A stretch of DNA of 64,000 nt from Linanthus parryae (GCA_023055425.1 JALGPY010000003.1:71833491-71897490), one strand, 5' to 3'. Shown: positions 22,666 to 34,627, counted from the stretch's first letter. Numbers and translations are program-made. The notes: generated by a model from the sequence alone, not told the origin.

Positions 22666-24052
22666 TGCAAGGTAATGCAGCTGAATAACAATAAATTAAT
22701 CCAACTCAAAGCCCTCCACGAATTGCAGGCAAGCTTTTCATAACATGATAAAAGAAGAGAATTGTCTACCTTCGTTTGTGTGATCACTATGAAGAATTGT
22801 GTCTTCGACTCTACGAGTATCCCCACCTTGGATTAGTATCTGAAATCCTTCTCCATGTGTAGCGCTTGCAACGGAATAATGAGGGAAGAGATCACGCATA
22901 ACAGGGCAAAACACCGTGCCAAAGGGAAGCCGGCGGTGCAAGGGGCGGACGAGTAGAGGGTTTCGGCCCTCTGCTTTGTCTCTCTCCTTGCTTTGTTATG
23001 TTCTCACACAATAATTTGTGTTGGAGAAATAATAATCTAGGATTCCTTTATATAGTTAATAAATCCTTATTAACTACATATTGGCCCCAATACTAATCAT
23101 GTGCATACACGGATTAGTCCACCTTACAAATTAGTCCTACTAACTTTGCTTGTGGTTGCGTTTAGATCCTATTGATTATTTAGTCCTATTAAACAATGCC
23201 CATATCCAGTTTATTCTATATGGTGTGTGACACCGTATGTTTCTACTTAGTTGGTGGTAACTTTTACTAAAATAGAGTGGAGTCTAGCAACACATCTATG
23301 TCACCCAACTAATAGAAATAGTCAGTGATCCGACAAACCTTGTGCCCTAATGTTACCGTATTTTATTATCCATTTGTCTCCATATCCAGACTGGACACGA
23401 GACACAATTTTCACATTCGTATATCCAATCCATAGTTTCTCGATCCTGGGAATATGCTTATCCATGCAGATAACATCAATATCCCATATCGATTTATCTG
23501 AGTCCTGCAAGACATTCTATAAGCACCATCCCTCGAGTGGCCCATGGATATTTGATCCCATTATGTGGGAGGGACAAATCCTCTCTGCATCACTACCATA
23601 TCTCAGCTTGCTTCCTATCATGCCCTATAACTATATTTATAGTTACCCGGTTAAGGCGCATCGTTTGAAAATATCAAAGCATTATATTTCACAACTAGAG
23701 TATCTAATGACTTCAAGTCTAAGGATTATAATAACATTAGCACTACGAGAAGCAGTTTTGAATTTGACATAATCTAATGTAGCCTTCTCGTTGTGGGTCA
23801 ATCCAGTATATCATTACTGCTAATGCACTCCCATGTGTTGGACTTGATATATTAATATCGATGTACCCACATACTAGTCTACAGTGATTGTCCCGTTAAT
23901 CAATATAATGGACTAGGTATATTTAAGATAAACAACGCATTGTGATTTAAGGACTTCATTATATTAAATATCTCCATAAATAATAAATGAATATTCTTTC
24001 CAAACAATGTTCATACTAAATCTAGATTGCCTCTAGGGAACCTAATCCAACA
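22666..24052 (-). repeat. solo LTR C of an Angela-like Copia
   Basis: 1387 bp, related to the LTRs of A and B, ending AATCCAACA on the right. The left end reads TGCAAGGTAATGC, lacking about a dozen bases of the usual TGTAGGGTTTTGATGCAGG terminus. No internal Copia sequence lies within it, so it is a solo LTR inside B's integrase region. Confidence 0.88.
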
Positions 24053-24057
24053 ATCGC

Positions 24058-24580
24058 AACCCGAATCTTCCTGAAAAACACTGTGGGACGCCTCCCAGTC
24101 CATATCTCATATGGCATATTCATGACTGATTTGGATGGAACACGGGTAAGGGTAAACGTTGCAGTTAATAGAGCGTGTCAGTAAAACGATAACGGAAGAT
24201 CAGTCTGACACATCATAGATCGAACCATGTCCAACAAGGTGTGATTCCTCCTCTAGTAAACGCCATTCCACTGTGGCCTACCCAGTGGAGTGGAGTTGTT
24301 ACAAGATCCCACACTCTCTAAGATAGTTGTCAAACTCTTGGCTTTAAATATTCTCCTCCACGATCCGATCGTAGAGCCTTGATACTTTCGCCAAGTTGCT
24401 TCTTCATTCTTGAATTCTTTAACTTTTCAAAGGATTCAGACTTGGCCTTCACAAGGTACACAAATCTGTATCGACTGAAGTCATCAGTAAATGTAATGAA
24501 ATAAAGATAACCACCTCTGGCAGGCGTGTCACGTGGCCCACACCCATCAGTATGTATAAGTGCACTAGTCCTCTCACCTT
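24058..24580 (-). pseudogene. Copia B integrase
   Basis: The minus strand encodes the rve integrase core. RGGYLYFITFTDDFSRYRFVYLVKAKSESFEK includes the catalytic Asp in TDDFSR, and the ALRSDRGGEYL segment includes the second Asp. The downstream ERRNRT region lies at about 24170-24280 and is frameshifted. Frame 24330-24944 spans this and the preceding GAG_pre-integrase region without interruption. The gene continues leftward across solo LTR C. Confidence 0.88.
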
Positions 24581-25300
24581 TCTTCTTGAAAGGACACTTA
24601 GTTATTTTTCCCAATAAACAAGCCTCACATATTTCATATGATTCATAATCAAATGAGTCTAGGAATCGATCCTTATGGAGTCTAGAGATGCGATTTTTGT
24701 TTATGTGGCCTAAACGACAATCCCATAAATAAGTAGGATTTAAATGATTAATTTTAATCCTATTGGTATTTACGTTATAGAAGGAATTATCTAGATCAAT
24801 GATATATAATCCATTAGAAAATAAATCATTACAATAATGCAAACCATCAAAATAAATAGAGCAACACTTGTCCTTTACTGTGACATAAAAACATTTCTTG
24901 TCCAAACAAGAAATAGAAATAATGTTTCTCCTCATAGCAGACACATAATAACAATTGTCTAATTATAGAACAAGTTCTTAAGGTAAAGATAACTCAAAAA
25001 GGCCTACGGCTAATGTAGCAACTCTTGCTCCATTCCCTGCGCGCAAGTCTATCTACCCTTTAGCATGTCGTCTGCTTCTCTTTAGATCCTGCACATTTCA
25101 ACAAATGTGAGATCCACATCCAGTATCCAACCCAAGATGAAGAGATAAACATATTGACAACTATAACAAAAATACCTGGTAGTGGTGGAATCACTATTCC
25201 AAGCCTCTTATCTTCCATAAACTTTGTGCAGTTCCTCTTCTAGTGGCCAGTATGACTGCAATAGTGACAGGCTCCCTTAGACATGCCACCAGCAGGCTTT
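24581..25300 (-). pseudogene. Copia B GAG_pre-integrase, protease and zinc knuckle
   Basis: From right to left: a gag zinc knuckle at about 25215-25270 (CHYCSHTGH then Cys, with a stop where Trp is expected), a degraded aspartic protease at about 25080-25140, and the GAG_pre-integrase segment (NPTYLWDCRLGHINKNRISRLH, then YEICEACLLGK). Single copy here, unlike in element A. Confidence 0.82.
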
Positions 25301-26021
25301 AAGGCAATTTCCTTAGGTTTTGAAACTACAGTGATCTTCCCTTTGGAGGTTGAAGCAACTCACTTGCTCTTTCCTTTATTGACCATCATTATGGCCTTTC
25401 TCTTGCCTTTGTTAATGCTCTGTTCGGCAATCCTCAATGTGTTGAGCAAATCTGGCAGAGTCTTGTTGATCTCATTCATGTTATAATTCATGGTGAACTG
25501 GTATAAATATCAGGCAACGATTTCGAGATGAGATCAGTAGCCAACTCTTGGCTGAATGGGAAGCCTAATCTCTCGAGACTCTCTATGTACCCAATCATGC
25601 GGAGTTCACGAGGCCCGAATGGGTTCCCCTCTGGCAGATGATACTTGAACAATTCTTTAGATACTTCATACTGCTCATGCCTTACTTGCTCTTCGAAGAG
25701 TTGTCTCAAATGTATAATAATATCATACGCCTCCATGTTCTCATGTTGCCTCTGAAGCTCACAGTTCATGGTGTAAAGGATTAGGCAAGTCACATCAGTA
25801 GAATCATCAACGATCTTCTTATGTGCCTTTATTTCGATAGAAATAGCATTAGCAGGTGGTGCCTCTGAAACACGCTGCTCTAGAGTGTACAACTTCTTTT
25901 CTTGCTTGAGAACAATTCTCAAGTTTCTGTACCAGTCCAGAAAATTGATTCCATAAATTTTTTCCTTCTCAAGAACAGAACGCAGGGATGAAGTCGATGT
26001 TTTTTGTTGATTGTCTGCCAT
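25301..26021 (-). pseudogene. Copia B gag
   Basis: ATG at 26021 begins MADNQQKTSTSSLRSVLEKE, the likely true start, since an upstream in-frame ATG at 26048 adds a stretch not shared with relatives. The frame runs to 25488 and is of UBN2 type (NFLDWYRNLRIVLKQEKKLYTLEQ, ENMEAYDIIIHLRQLFEE, LPEGNPFGP, SLERLGFP). It is interrupted soon after 25490, ahead of the zinc knuckle. The protein would form the particle core. Confidence 0.88.
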
Positions 26022-27597
26022 TGAAATTCTAAAAAATGAGAAATACAAGTTTTAGTATTGGTGAATAATTAACTACATTTAACGAGTCTAGATTATTAAA
26101 TATAGCTCCCACTATATTTCTCGGATTAATAGCCCTCACCAGTAATGCGAAAAATATCACATATTCTCTTGTGGGCCAAGATTCATATTTCACTTCTTCT
26201 TGAGCTTGATTTGGCAAGTCTCCCAAAACTTAGCTATTTAGGTAGGAACATCTTCCAATTGCATCTTATGCAACTCTTGGTTCAATCGGGAAAATAACAC
26301 CTTATTTATCTATCCCATAGATAATCCCAATTGTCTTGCCTCTAAGCTTTCAATCCTATTGAAGTATCTTAGTTGTGTTTAACCTCTTACTTCAAAAATT
26401 GCACATTACTAGTTTGTGCCATCACGCCATCTCATGATGAATCAAATCACCTTGCTTTGTCAAGTGTGAATTCAATACATTATGTTTTTGGCGAGTGTTA
26501 AGTAAGAGAAGGTAAAACGTGATATTTACAGTTGAGGGATTTACTTGTCAACTTTAATTGTTTTGTTGATCATTATCAAATGATCTACTTATTTGGATTG
26601 GGCAATCCCATTTAAAAAATCAACATTTTAATTATTATCTTGTTATGTTTTGCATGCATCAACCATACATCAAAAATGAATAACAAGACAATAAATAAAT
26701 AAAACGTGATGTGGATGTGGCCTCCTTAAACTAAGATATTCCCAAGCCAATGAGAATATCTATAAGCCCTAAAAACAGCAAGCTCATCTCCATTTGCCTC
26801 CATCTTTAGTCCATGTGTCGTAGCTTGTGGAATAACGCCATCTTACGGTTTCTTCAGTCTTTGATCTTCTTCTCCATATCTTGACTAAATTCTATATATC
26901 TAATACTAGCTAGCATCTATACTAAATAGATAGACCTCACAATCGAGGGAGAAGACGACACGCATGTCGTAAAACTCAATTAATTACATTAATTATAATA
27001 AAACCAAACTACAAAAATAAACATTCACATCGTCCACATCTAAGGACACATCCAATCACCATGCAATAAAGCACATAATACAGTTAAAATATAATTTTAA
27101 CTCGATTGGTCAATTTTAGTTGATTTTGGGATTTTCTAGGGTCAAAACGGTCCAAGGGGCTCACGAATCACATTGGCCGACCCCCAATGGACCGTCCAGG
27201 CCGTGCCAGACCGGTCGGACCAGCCCGCACCGACAAAACGACGGCTGGCCGAACCCTGGCAAAACCATGGCCTCGGTCCGCGCGCCAAAAGGAGGGGGGC
27301 GGTCAACCCTTGGCCGAACCCCGATGGGTTGTTTCCAAAAACTTCCTCTTTCCTTGTTTCTTATTCCCAATTGTGCCTACAAACCTTTTTCCCCAATTGT
27401 GCCCAAAGCAAAGTTTTTAAAATCACCAAAAGGCACATGATATGTGAACAGAATTCAAAAATTTCAAAACGATACGTAAAATTAGCTCAGTCTCTACTAA
27501 ATGATATTTAGTTTGCATCATTATGCCAATATCAGTTTTACGCGAAAAATAACAAAACGGTGTAAAAACTGATAAAACTGTAATGCGCTACGACATG
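26022..27597 (-). other. Copia B 5' leader
   Basis: Non-coding leader of about 1.6 kb between gag and the primer site. A GC-rich block near 27170-27340 is open in several frames on both strands but has no domain signal and is conserved as leader in all three copies. Confidence 0.75.
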
Positions 27598-27612
27598 TGG
27601 CCCTGATACCAT
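27598..27612 (-). other. Copia B primer-binding site
   Basis: Minus-strand ATGGTATCAGGGCC directly follows the CA end of the 5' LTR; one change from the plant tRNA-Met primer site TGGTATCAGAGC. Confidence 0.85.
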
Positions 27613-29026
27613 TGTAGGGTTTTGATGCATGTTATGCAGTGTCATAACAATAAACAAATTCCTGATCAAACCCCTCAACGGATCGCAGGGAAGAATTTAT
27701 AACGTGATAAGGGATAAGCAGTTGTGTACCTTGTTTGTCTGAATGATCACGATACGCAGAATCATGTCCACTTATCTACGGGTATCCACACCTAGGATTA
27801 TACTGGAATACCCTTCACGTCTTTGTGCTAGCAACGTGAAAGGAGGAAGAGGATCGCGCAAAACGAGGAAACACGATGCCGAACGCCACATGAGGCCGAC
27901 GACGCAGAGAGAGGCCGACGGGTGAGGGTCAACCTCCCTTTGTCTCTCTCTCTCTCTCTCTCTCCTCGCTTTGTCATTTTCACACAATGATGACTCTTAT
28001 GAAAACAACAAGCTAGGAGTGCCTTTATATATTTAATAACTCCTTATTTACTACATATTTACCCCAATACTAATCATGTTCATACACGAATTAGTCCACC
28101 TTGCAAATTATTCTTACTAACGTTGCTTGTGGTTGCGCTTTGATCCTTTTGCTTAATTAGTCCAACTAATTAATGCTCAAATCTAGTTTAATCCATAGGG
28201 TGTGTGACCCCATAGGTTCCTACTTAGTTGATAGTAACAATTACCAACATAGAGCAGTGTCTAGCAACACATCTATGCCACCTAACTAATAGAAATAGTC
28301 AGTGATCCTGACAAACCTTGTGCACATTCTTACCGTATTGTGTTATCCATTTGTATCTATATCCGGATTGGACACGAGAGATAAATTTCACACTCGTATA
28401 TCTAATACATAGCTTATCAATCTTGGGAATAGGCTTATCCATGCAGACAACATCAATATCCCATATTGATTTATCTGAGTCTGGTCAGACGTTCCATAAG
28501 CTCTACCCCTCGAGTAGCCATGGATATTTACTCCTATTATGTATGAGGGACAAATCATCTGTACATCACTACCATCTCTCATCTTGCTTACTATTATGTC
28601 CAATAACCGCCTTTATTGCTACCCAATCACGGTGTAGCGTTTGACGAGATCAAAACATAATATTCCACAACTAGAGTATCTAGTGACTTCAAGTCTAAGG
28701 ATTACAATACCTTTTTCACATACGATAAACACTTCTGACGTTAACATAATTTTCATGTAGCCTTCTCGTGGTGGGTCAATCCATTATGCCACTACTCCTA
28801 ATGCATACCCATGTGTTAGACTTGATATCTCCACATCAATCTTCCCACATACTACTATATAGCGATTGTCCTGTTAATAAATATAATGGAATAGGGATAT
28901 TTAAGAAAAACAAAAAATTGTAATATAAGGACTTCATTATATTAAATGTCTCCATAAATAATACATGATTATTCTACCCAAAAACAATACTAAATATAGA
29001 TTGCTTGTAGGGCATCTAATCCAACA
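27613..29026 (-). repeat. Copia B 5' LTR
   Basis: 1414 bp, TG...CA, followed by the CCCGA duplication at 29027-29031. A TC dinucleotide run lies at about 27942-27964. Confidence 0.92.
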
Positions 29027-29031
29027 CCCGA

Positions 29032-29560
29032 AGGCCCCAAAAGGAGACATATCCTCATTGCAGCACAGCTCCAGACAGAGGACAAGAAAGTCTCATTGAG
29101 CTACTGCATGAGTATAGAGAAGTGTTTGTGTGGGAATATGATGTGATTCCAGGCGGCTAAGAGTCGTCCCGAAGTCAAAGCCGATAAATCAGACTTCTAG
29201 CGTTTTTCGCAAAGAACTAAAAGTCAAATCAAAGAAGATATGAAGAAACTACTTGACGCTAGTTTCATCAAATCTCTGCATCATGCCACTTGGATGGAAA
29301 TATAGTCATAGTCACCAAGAAAAATGGATAACTACAAATCTGCGTAGACTTCGGGGACTTCTATAAATTCTGCCCGAAACACAACTCCTCTCTACCAAAC
29401 ATCGGCCTACTCGTGGATTCTACAACTGGACACCAGATGTTTAGTTTCATGGACGACTTCAGTGGCTACAATCAGATTCAAATGGCTTCAGAAGACGCAA
29501 AAAATACTGAATTCATCACTATTATTCCATTCCTATTTGAAGGGACATGAAAGGGAGTTT
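29032..29560 (+). pseudogene. Gypsy reverse transcriptase relic (Tat/Ogre-like)
   Basis: Directly continuing the frame broken by Copia B at 2216, this reads HEYREVFVWEYDVIPG, then a degraded RT containing the equivalents of KKNGxLQICVDF, DFRDFN, LPNIGLLVD and FSFMDDFSGYNQIQMA. In Gypsy RT these are the finger and palm motifs upstream of the catalytic YxDD box, which is missing because the sequence ends near 29555. Many stops and shifts make it inactive. The copy at 58246-58800 retains about 40 bp deleted here (LDTEVTMHRLNV). Confidence 0.75.
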
Positions 29561-30770
29561 TAACCATAGAGCATTCATGTCCATTACCACATGGGACCAG
29601 TACGTGTATGAATTATTGGGTAAGTGACCTAGCTTCTAGAGATATCAAGTTGCAAGGGGAAAGCTTGACATGGAAGAAGCATATGGGCGAGACTGTGGTA
29701 GAAGCAAATCAGCGGTTCAGTGGATTGATTAGGCATGCCCCAGTCACAACTTTCTGGATGAGAAGATCATACAAATGTTCTATCATGCACTTGATAGACC
29801 TAATGCTAAGAGGCTAGACAAAGAGTTTGGAGGAAATTTTCTCTACAATGTGAATGTTTATGGAGCCTATGAACTGATGAAAAGGATGGAGAATTAAGGA
29901 ACAAGTTTCATGGACGATTGTAGGCCGCGAGAAGCAGTGAAAAATGACCAAGGTTGACAATAACAAGAAAAAATGATCGATCATTGGATGAATTTGAATT
30001 TGAAGTGGAGCAGCACGTTGAGGATGTGAATTATATGGGGGAACAATGGAAGAAGTAGTGGAACAACAGTTATTAGAAGTCCACACTGAATCACCCAGGG
30101 TTCAAGTATGGTAAATAGCAGGGGAAATCTATACAACATGTTTCAACCCAAGCCGCCAGTGCCCAACAATTATCATCCTAGAGAAGCTACGCCACCATCA
30201 CCACGTCAAGCATAGCAGTAGCATATGACCCCAAATTTAGACATGGCTGACCTCAAATCCATGACGAAGCAACTGGGTAGTAATGCTAACACTATCTCTA
30301 CTCAAACGAGTCAGTAAAAACTACTATGGGCGCATTTGGTGACGACATCACTTGAGACCTTAGAAGTGCAAGTTGGAAAAATAGTTGCTAAAGAAGCAGA
30401 ACGGTATTTAGTTTCATTACCATCATCCCCAATTAAACAGTGCCATTACCACAAGATGTGGTGTTTCACTACAAGATCTGCCATACCCGATTCATACACA
30501 GGCTGAGACCTCCAATCGCGTGGAGCATGAGATCAATTATGGTGGAAAAACACCGTCATCTGCTACAAACAAAATGGCCTTGGCCGGAAGGATGTGGTGA
30601 ATACTCAGGATGAGGAGAAGTTGAAGAAGGTAACCCCGACTTCTAAGATTCCTTACCCTATCAAATCATGCAAGATACAAGACGACAATGCGGCATATCA
30701 TAGATTCTTACACGCACTACCTCCTTTACATTGTATGCCCCTAGAACGAACCAAATTATCACCTTAGTAT
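29561..30770 (+). pseudogene. Gypsy gag relic (Athila/Tat-like)
   Basis: Frame 29608-29817 and its shifted continuation read as a retrotransposon gag domain: LASRDIKLQGESLTW, GETVVEANQRFSGLIRHAP, then EKIIQMFYHALDRPNAK and LYNVNVYGAYELMKRMEN. Further stop-ridden sequence to about 30770 looks like the proline-rich gag tail. It lies downstream of RT on the same strand, opposite to normal gag-pol order, so it must come from a different or rearranged element. Confidence 0.65.
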
Positions 30771-30953
30771 AAAAAAAATGTATAATTGGTTCAACATCTG
30801 GAGCATAAAGCATCTAAATTGGAGTTGTAACAGTTATGGAAGGAAATTAATCAGTTTCAATCATGGAAATAAAATGTATAATTCAAACGTTCAACGATAT
30901 GCTCATGTTGTATCGGATTTAATCATAGAGACTTTCATGATAGAACTCAATCG
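30771..30953. other. unassigned spacer
   Basis: AT-rich sequence between the Gypsy gag relic and the end of the minus-strand F-box pseudogene. A 65-codon frame (30778-30975) has no recognisable motif. Confidence 0.4.
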
Positions 30954-33130
30954 TTATTTCTTCCAAGGAAATTGATGATAAATATATCTACTTTCCTTTT
31001 CAGTTTCCAACTGAAGGGAAACAAGAATTTTTGCTTCCGGTGAAGGACGAGGTAAGCGCATCAACTCCTTCCAGAGTCTTCGACCAATCTCCCTATATTT
31101 TTCAAGAGTGAGCTTGAAAACCATCTTCATCGAAGGAGAACCAGCTAAAATGGAAATTATCATCTTCAACTCATGTGTTAAGCATTTGTTCTGTTCAAAC
31201 TTCGCCACTAGAGACCCCTTAGCCTTATCTGTTTACGCCTAAGCCTGAGGTTGATTTCTCCCAATTACTAAGATATGTCATTTTTATTAGGAAATCCCGA
31301 GATGATATTTTTAAATAAATTATTTTTATTCAAGGAATTAATAATTCAGACATGCCCCCAAGAATTTAAGTTCTTCCATATTCGGTGAATGGTGAATGAG
31401 ATCAAGTGTAGATGCAACCAAGGTAGGAATTCCAATGTCAAAAGAACGAGTTTGATTTTATTGAACTAGGTTAAGGGCATAGGAAGCTTCATAGAAATAT
31501 CCCCTTTGGCAGCTACAAACTGTGTCATGTAATATTTTATTCGAACTAACCAAAGAAAACAATATCATGTAAAAATAAGAATATGCCAAGAAAATGTAAT
31601 AAAAAAGTGTTGAACAAATTAGCAAAAGGAGTAAGTAACATGATACCTTCAACATATACCTCCCAAAAAAAAAAGGTTTCGACTTGAGAAATCTTAGATT
31701 TTGGATTGTGTAAAATGTTAATTTCCTTGGTTGAACCTGGAGAGTACATCTGAAAGCATTTTGAGGTTTTTGGCCTCAATGTATATAGATCTGATGGAAG
31801 ACATTATAAGAAAGTTCTTAAGACTTGGAGATATCAATATGAGAGAATCACAGTTGCAAGTGTCTAGAGTGAAACTCTCATGTTACGGGCATGATGAGAT
31901 CAAACAGCCAGAGGATCCGGGCACTAAAGAAACTGCAAGCAACTCAAAGCTGGTCAACTTGGGAAATTCAGTGAACTAATTCGGAGGGTTGATAGAGTAC
32001 AATATAACCTAAGATCGGTTAACTCTTCGAAAAATAAGAAATGGCTAGGCAACTTATAGAAAGATGGCATTGAGTAATGGAAATTCAGAAAACTTAATTC
32101 TTTAACACCTTTAGCTGACAAGATTAGTAACCACTTGTCAAAGGATTCTGTCCCTTCTTCGTAAAGGTGCAGATTGTTGAGATTTAGGAAATTTATTGGA
32201 CCTATGAGAATACATAGCACATTGGTGACATCATCAAGGAAATGAGAGTAGTTAGTTGATTTGTCTATACCAGCTTCGATTGCTACATCGGAGATGGTGG
32301 TCCAAGTGTTCCTCCAACATTTGGCAAGAATACTAGTCCTTACCGCATCTTATATAGGCATTTTCTCCAGAATGTTCCCTCTAACCTCCACTGGTAAAGT
32401 GTTATGTACTTCTTAGTTTATTTACAACGGGCATATTATGTTGTCAATTATGGTTGGTTTTCACAGACAAAGCTAAGTATGTTAATTTTTAACTGAAACG
32501 GTAATATTAATAAGAATCAGTCACATACTCTAATATTATGGGTTTTAGGGTTACTCCCAAGTTGTTTGAGGTAAGGGGGATGTCCAATTTTCTACTAGGC
32601 GCGAACACTTATAGTCGCCCTTACTACCCTATTGTTAAAAATACAATACCATACAAGGAGAACTAAAAAAGAGCATCAGAAATGTACCAAAAAATAAAAA
32701 TGGGAAAGATTTAGACAAACTCAAAGAGATCTACATCCCTCACTTGGTGAATTTTGTTGATCTCATCCATTGTTTAGTTTCTGGATTCTTGCTTGTTTCC
32801 CCAGATCAAACAAGATCAGTCACTTCTCTGCTAGACTGGGAGAATCAATCATTGTACTGAATGATCGTAATTTGAGTTTCAAGGCTTTCATCCGACTGCA
32901 AAGATGCTCAAAACCCAGTAACCAATCTTAGTCGTTGGTCTGTGAACGATCTGCTCCAACGAAACCCTTGATGACGAATCAGAGAGATTGGGGAAGCAGA
33001 AAACAAACTGTTCACTCAAATATTGAAATTGGGATCAGTCGAAACAGCGAGAAGAAGAGAACCGGAGAGCTATCACAGACATAGAGGTGTAGAGAGGGAG
33101 GATTCCATTCGAAATGTGTTATTTTTACAA
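30954..33130 (-). pseudogene. F-box/LRR/FBD gene copy 2, decayed
   Basis: Minus-strand sequence parallels the plus-strand gene at 34735-39779 from leader to C-terminus. The F-box start is degraded (the ATG and first codons at about 32400 are altered) and a stop replaces a Glu in the MPIEYAVRTS motif. The LRR-type middle is at 31950-32220 (EEGTESFDKWLLILSAKGVKELSFLNFHYS). An exon with FVAAKGD is at about 31450-31520, and the FBD-type end is 30954-31208 (ELKMIISILAGSPSMKM, LTLEKYREIGRRLWKELMRLPR). Introns sit at the same places. It lacks the retrotransposon found in copy 1. F-box proteins recruit targets to SCF ubiquitin ligases; this copy is dead. Confidence 0.85.
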
Positions 33131-33199
33131 TTCGCGGGTGATCACCGGTACTAGTTAATATTGGGGAAAATTCCAGTAAAAGCCCTAGTTATTTAGAAT

Positions 33200-33690
33200 G
33201 GGTCAAACTGGAATTAATTACTCATAAGTTAGACTAAAGAGCAATTAAAGATTTCGGACTTAAGGGCAATCTTATCCTAACTGTTAGGATTAAGGAGCAA
33301 GTCGAATTCTCTCATCCTATAAATACCCTAGCACCATCGCAAGTTTTCTCATTCTTTCACCACTATTCGTATCATATACATAATTGTTAGGGTTTGACAA
33401 GAGTCGTCCAAGTCCAGCCAATTTGTGAGACAAAATTATTCGTCTTCCTCCAAGAGACTAGCACCAGCGAAGAGGAAGTCCAGTACAGATCCGTTCGTGT
33501 GGATACCGACGAGGCGCTTCACTTTTCAGTGTTCGTGATCGTCAGCAGTTAGTGCGACTGAGATAAACCTCTAAATATCAGATTGTGCCCCTTCACATGT
33601 TCCTTTGTGGGTTTTAGGTAATCTTTATTTTTTCTTTTCATTTCCGCTGGTTTAATTGCCCAATACCCAACACAGCGCCCTCCGTGGACG
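33200..33690 (+). repeat. possible Gypsy LTR end with primer-site-like sequence
   Basis: Between the inverted gene copies lies an LTR-like stretch: a TATA box (CCTATAAATACCC near 33318), a leader, an end reading CCAATACCCAACA (about 33672) and then CAGCGCCCTCCGTGGACGG. That last string resembles the TGGCGCCCACCGTGGGG sequence after many plant Gypsy 5' LTRs. No coding region follows. Start and target duplication were not found. Confidence 0.4.
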
Positions 33691-34627
33691 GTGTATTGGG
33701 CGACTGTGCATGGTGAGCAAAGCTCCTAAGGATCAGTGGTGATCCCTTGGCGTATATATCCACCATCTTAGCCTATCAAGCCTTCTTTTGAGACTTAGAC
33801 ACATCATATTCATCGGGAAGGCAAGATGGTTGGAGATTCTTACGACTTGGGTTCAACAAATTTTGGCCTGTCATGGGCTTGGGCAAGAAATTTAAGCCCG
33901 ACCAACATATAGATTGAGCTTGGGTTATGTAACTTTGGCCCCGCCCAGCCTGAACCCACCATTACGACTATTAGTTATATGTAATAATGCTTAAATATAC
34001 ATATGTACTTATATATGTAAGTGTACTATATAAATTACACGTTACGTGCACTATGTTACATACATAAAACATAACATATTGTTGAAACTTTACGCGTAAA
34101 ACGATATTAATTGTATTGTAATTATTTTGTTAAGATTATTAATTTTATTTTTTAATTAAATAAAATTAATATTTTGACATGTGAGTTGAGTGAGGTTTAG
34201 ATTTTTCAGAATGTTACGGGCCTGGGCTTGAGTCTTGGTCCGACCGACATGGTGGGTTGGGCTTGAGCTTACCCTTTTAGACACTCGGACAGGTTTGGCC
34301 TAACCCGACCAAACCCAGCCAGGCACACCTGTAAATATGATATGTTACGTGAACAAAAACATATCATACTTGTTCGTCATCAATTACTCGACTCTAAGTT
34401 TAAGCATCTCCAGTGCAAATATTATTGGAGAGAGGAATAATTGAGTGAATTGGAAAATAAAAGGTTAGAGAATGAAAAATGGAAAATTCATGTTTCAGTA
34501 ACATGGAAACATCAATTGTCATCTTGATCAATGGCTTAGTTTGTTAAGAGGTGCGTTCGTAGCAGGTCCTGTTAAAATTAGAGTCGCGAAAGTAATTTCA
34601 AAGAAAGTAGGTGGCTGTTTGCAGATT
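33691..34627. other. unassigned spacer, with a GGGCTTGGGC/ACCCGACC-rich segment
   Basis: No gene seen. The segment 33860-34337 is bounded by related GC-rich ends (GGCCTGTCATGGGCTTGGGC; CCAGGCACACCTGTA), with an AT-rich centre, and may be a degraded hAT-type MITE of the kind that begins with repeats of GGGC. No target duplication was found. Confidence 0.35.

Larger units (their letters stand above)
2217..29026 (-). mobile_element. Copia element B (Angela-like), minus strand, with nested insertions
   Basis: The element is bounded by LTRs 2217-3292 (3') and 27613-29026 (5'), both with TG...CA ends, and by a perfect 5-bp duplication CCCGA at 2212-2216 and 27027+2000 (27027 is not used: the right copy is 29027-29031). 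A primer-binding site complementary to initiator tRNA-Met lies inside the 5' LTR and a purine tract inside the 3' LTR. Domain order from the 5' side is gag, zinc knuckle, protease, integrase, reverse transcriptase and RNase H, as in Copia. Both coding frames and LTRs are decayed. Element A interrupts it next to the 3' purine tract and solo LTR C interrupts integrase. The LTR opening (TGTTGGATTAG...GCCCTAGAGGCAAT) resembles Angela/BARE LTRs. Confidence 0.9.
23756..29806. repeat. segmental duplication, copy 1
   Basis: This block (right part of solo LTR C, the left half of Copia B with its 5' LTR, and the Gypsy flank beyond CCCGA) matches 53288-59048 in the same order and orientation, differing at roughly one base in ten or fewer by eye. 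Sharing of two nested insertions at identical sites shows a DNA duplication, not two independent transpositions. Confidence 0.88.

Noticed and set aside
27120..27511. Several overlapping open frames on both strands in a GC-rich block
   Set aside because: The block is Copia leader, conserved at the same place in three copies, with no domain, and the frames differ between copies.
27598..27612. Possible tRNA gene at GGTATCAGAGC-type sites (also 19505, 38826, 56817)
   Set aside because: Only the 3' end complement is present, exactly at LTR edges: primer-binding sites.
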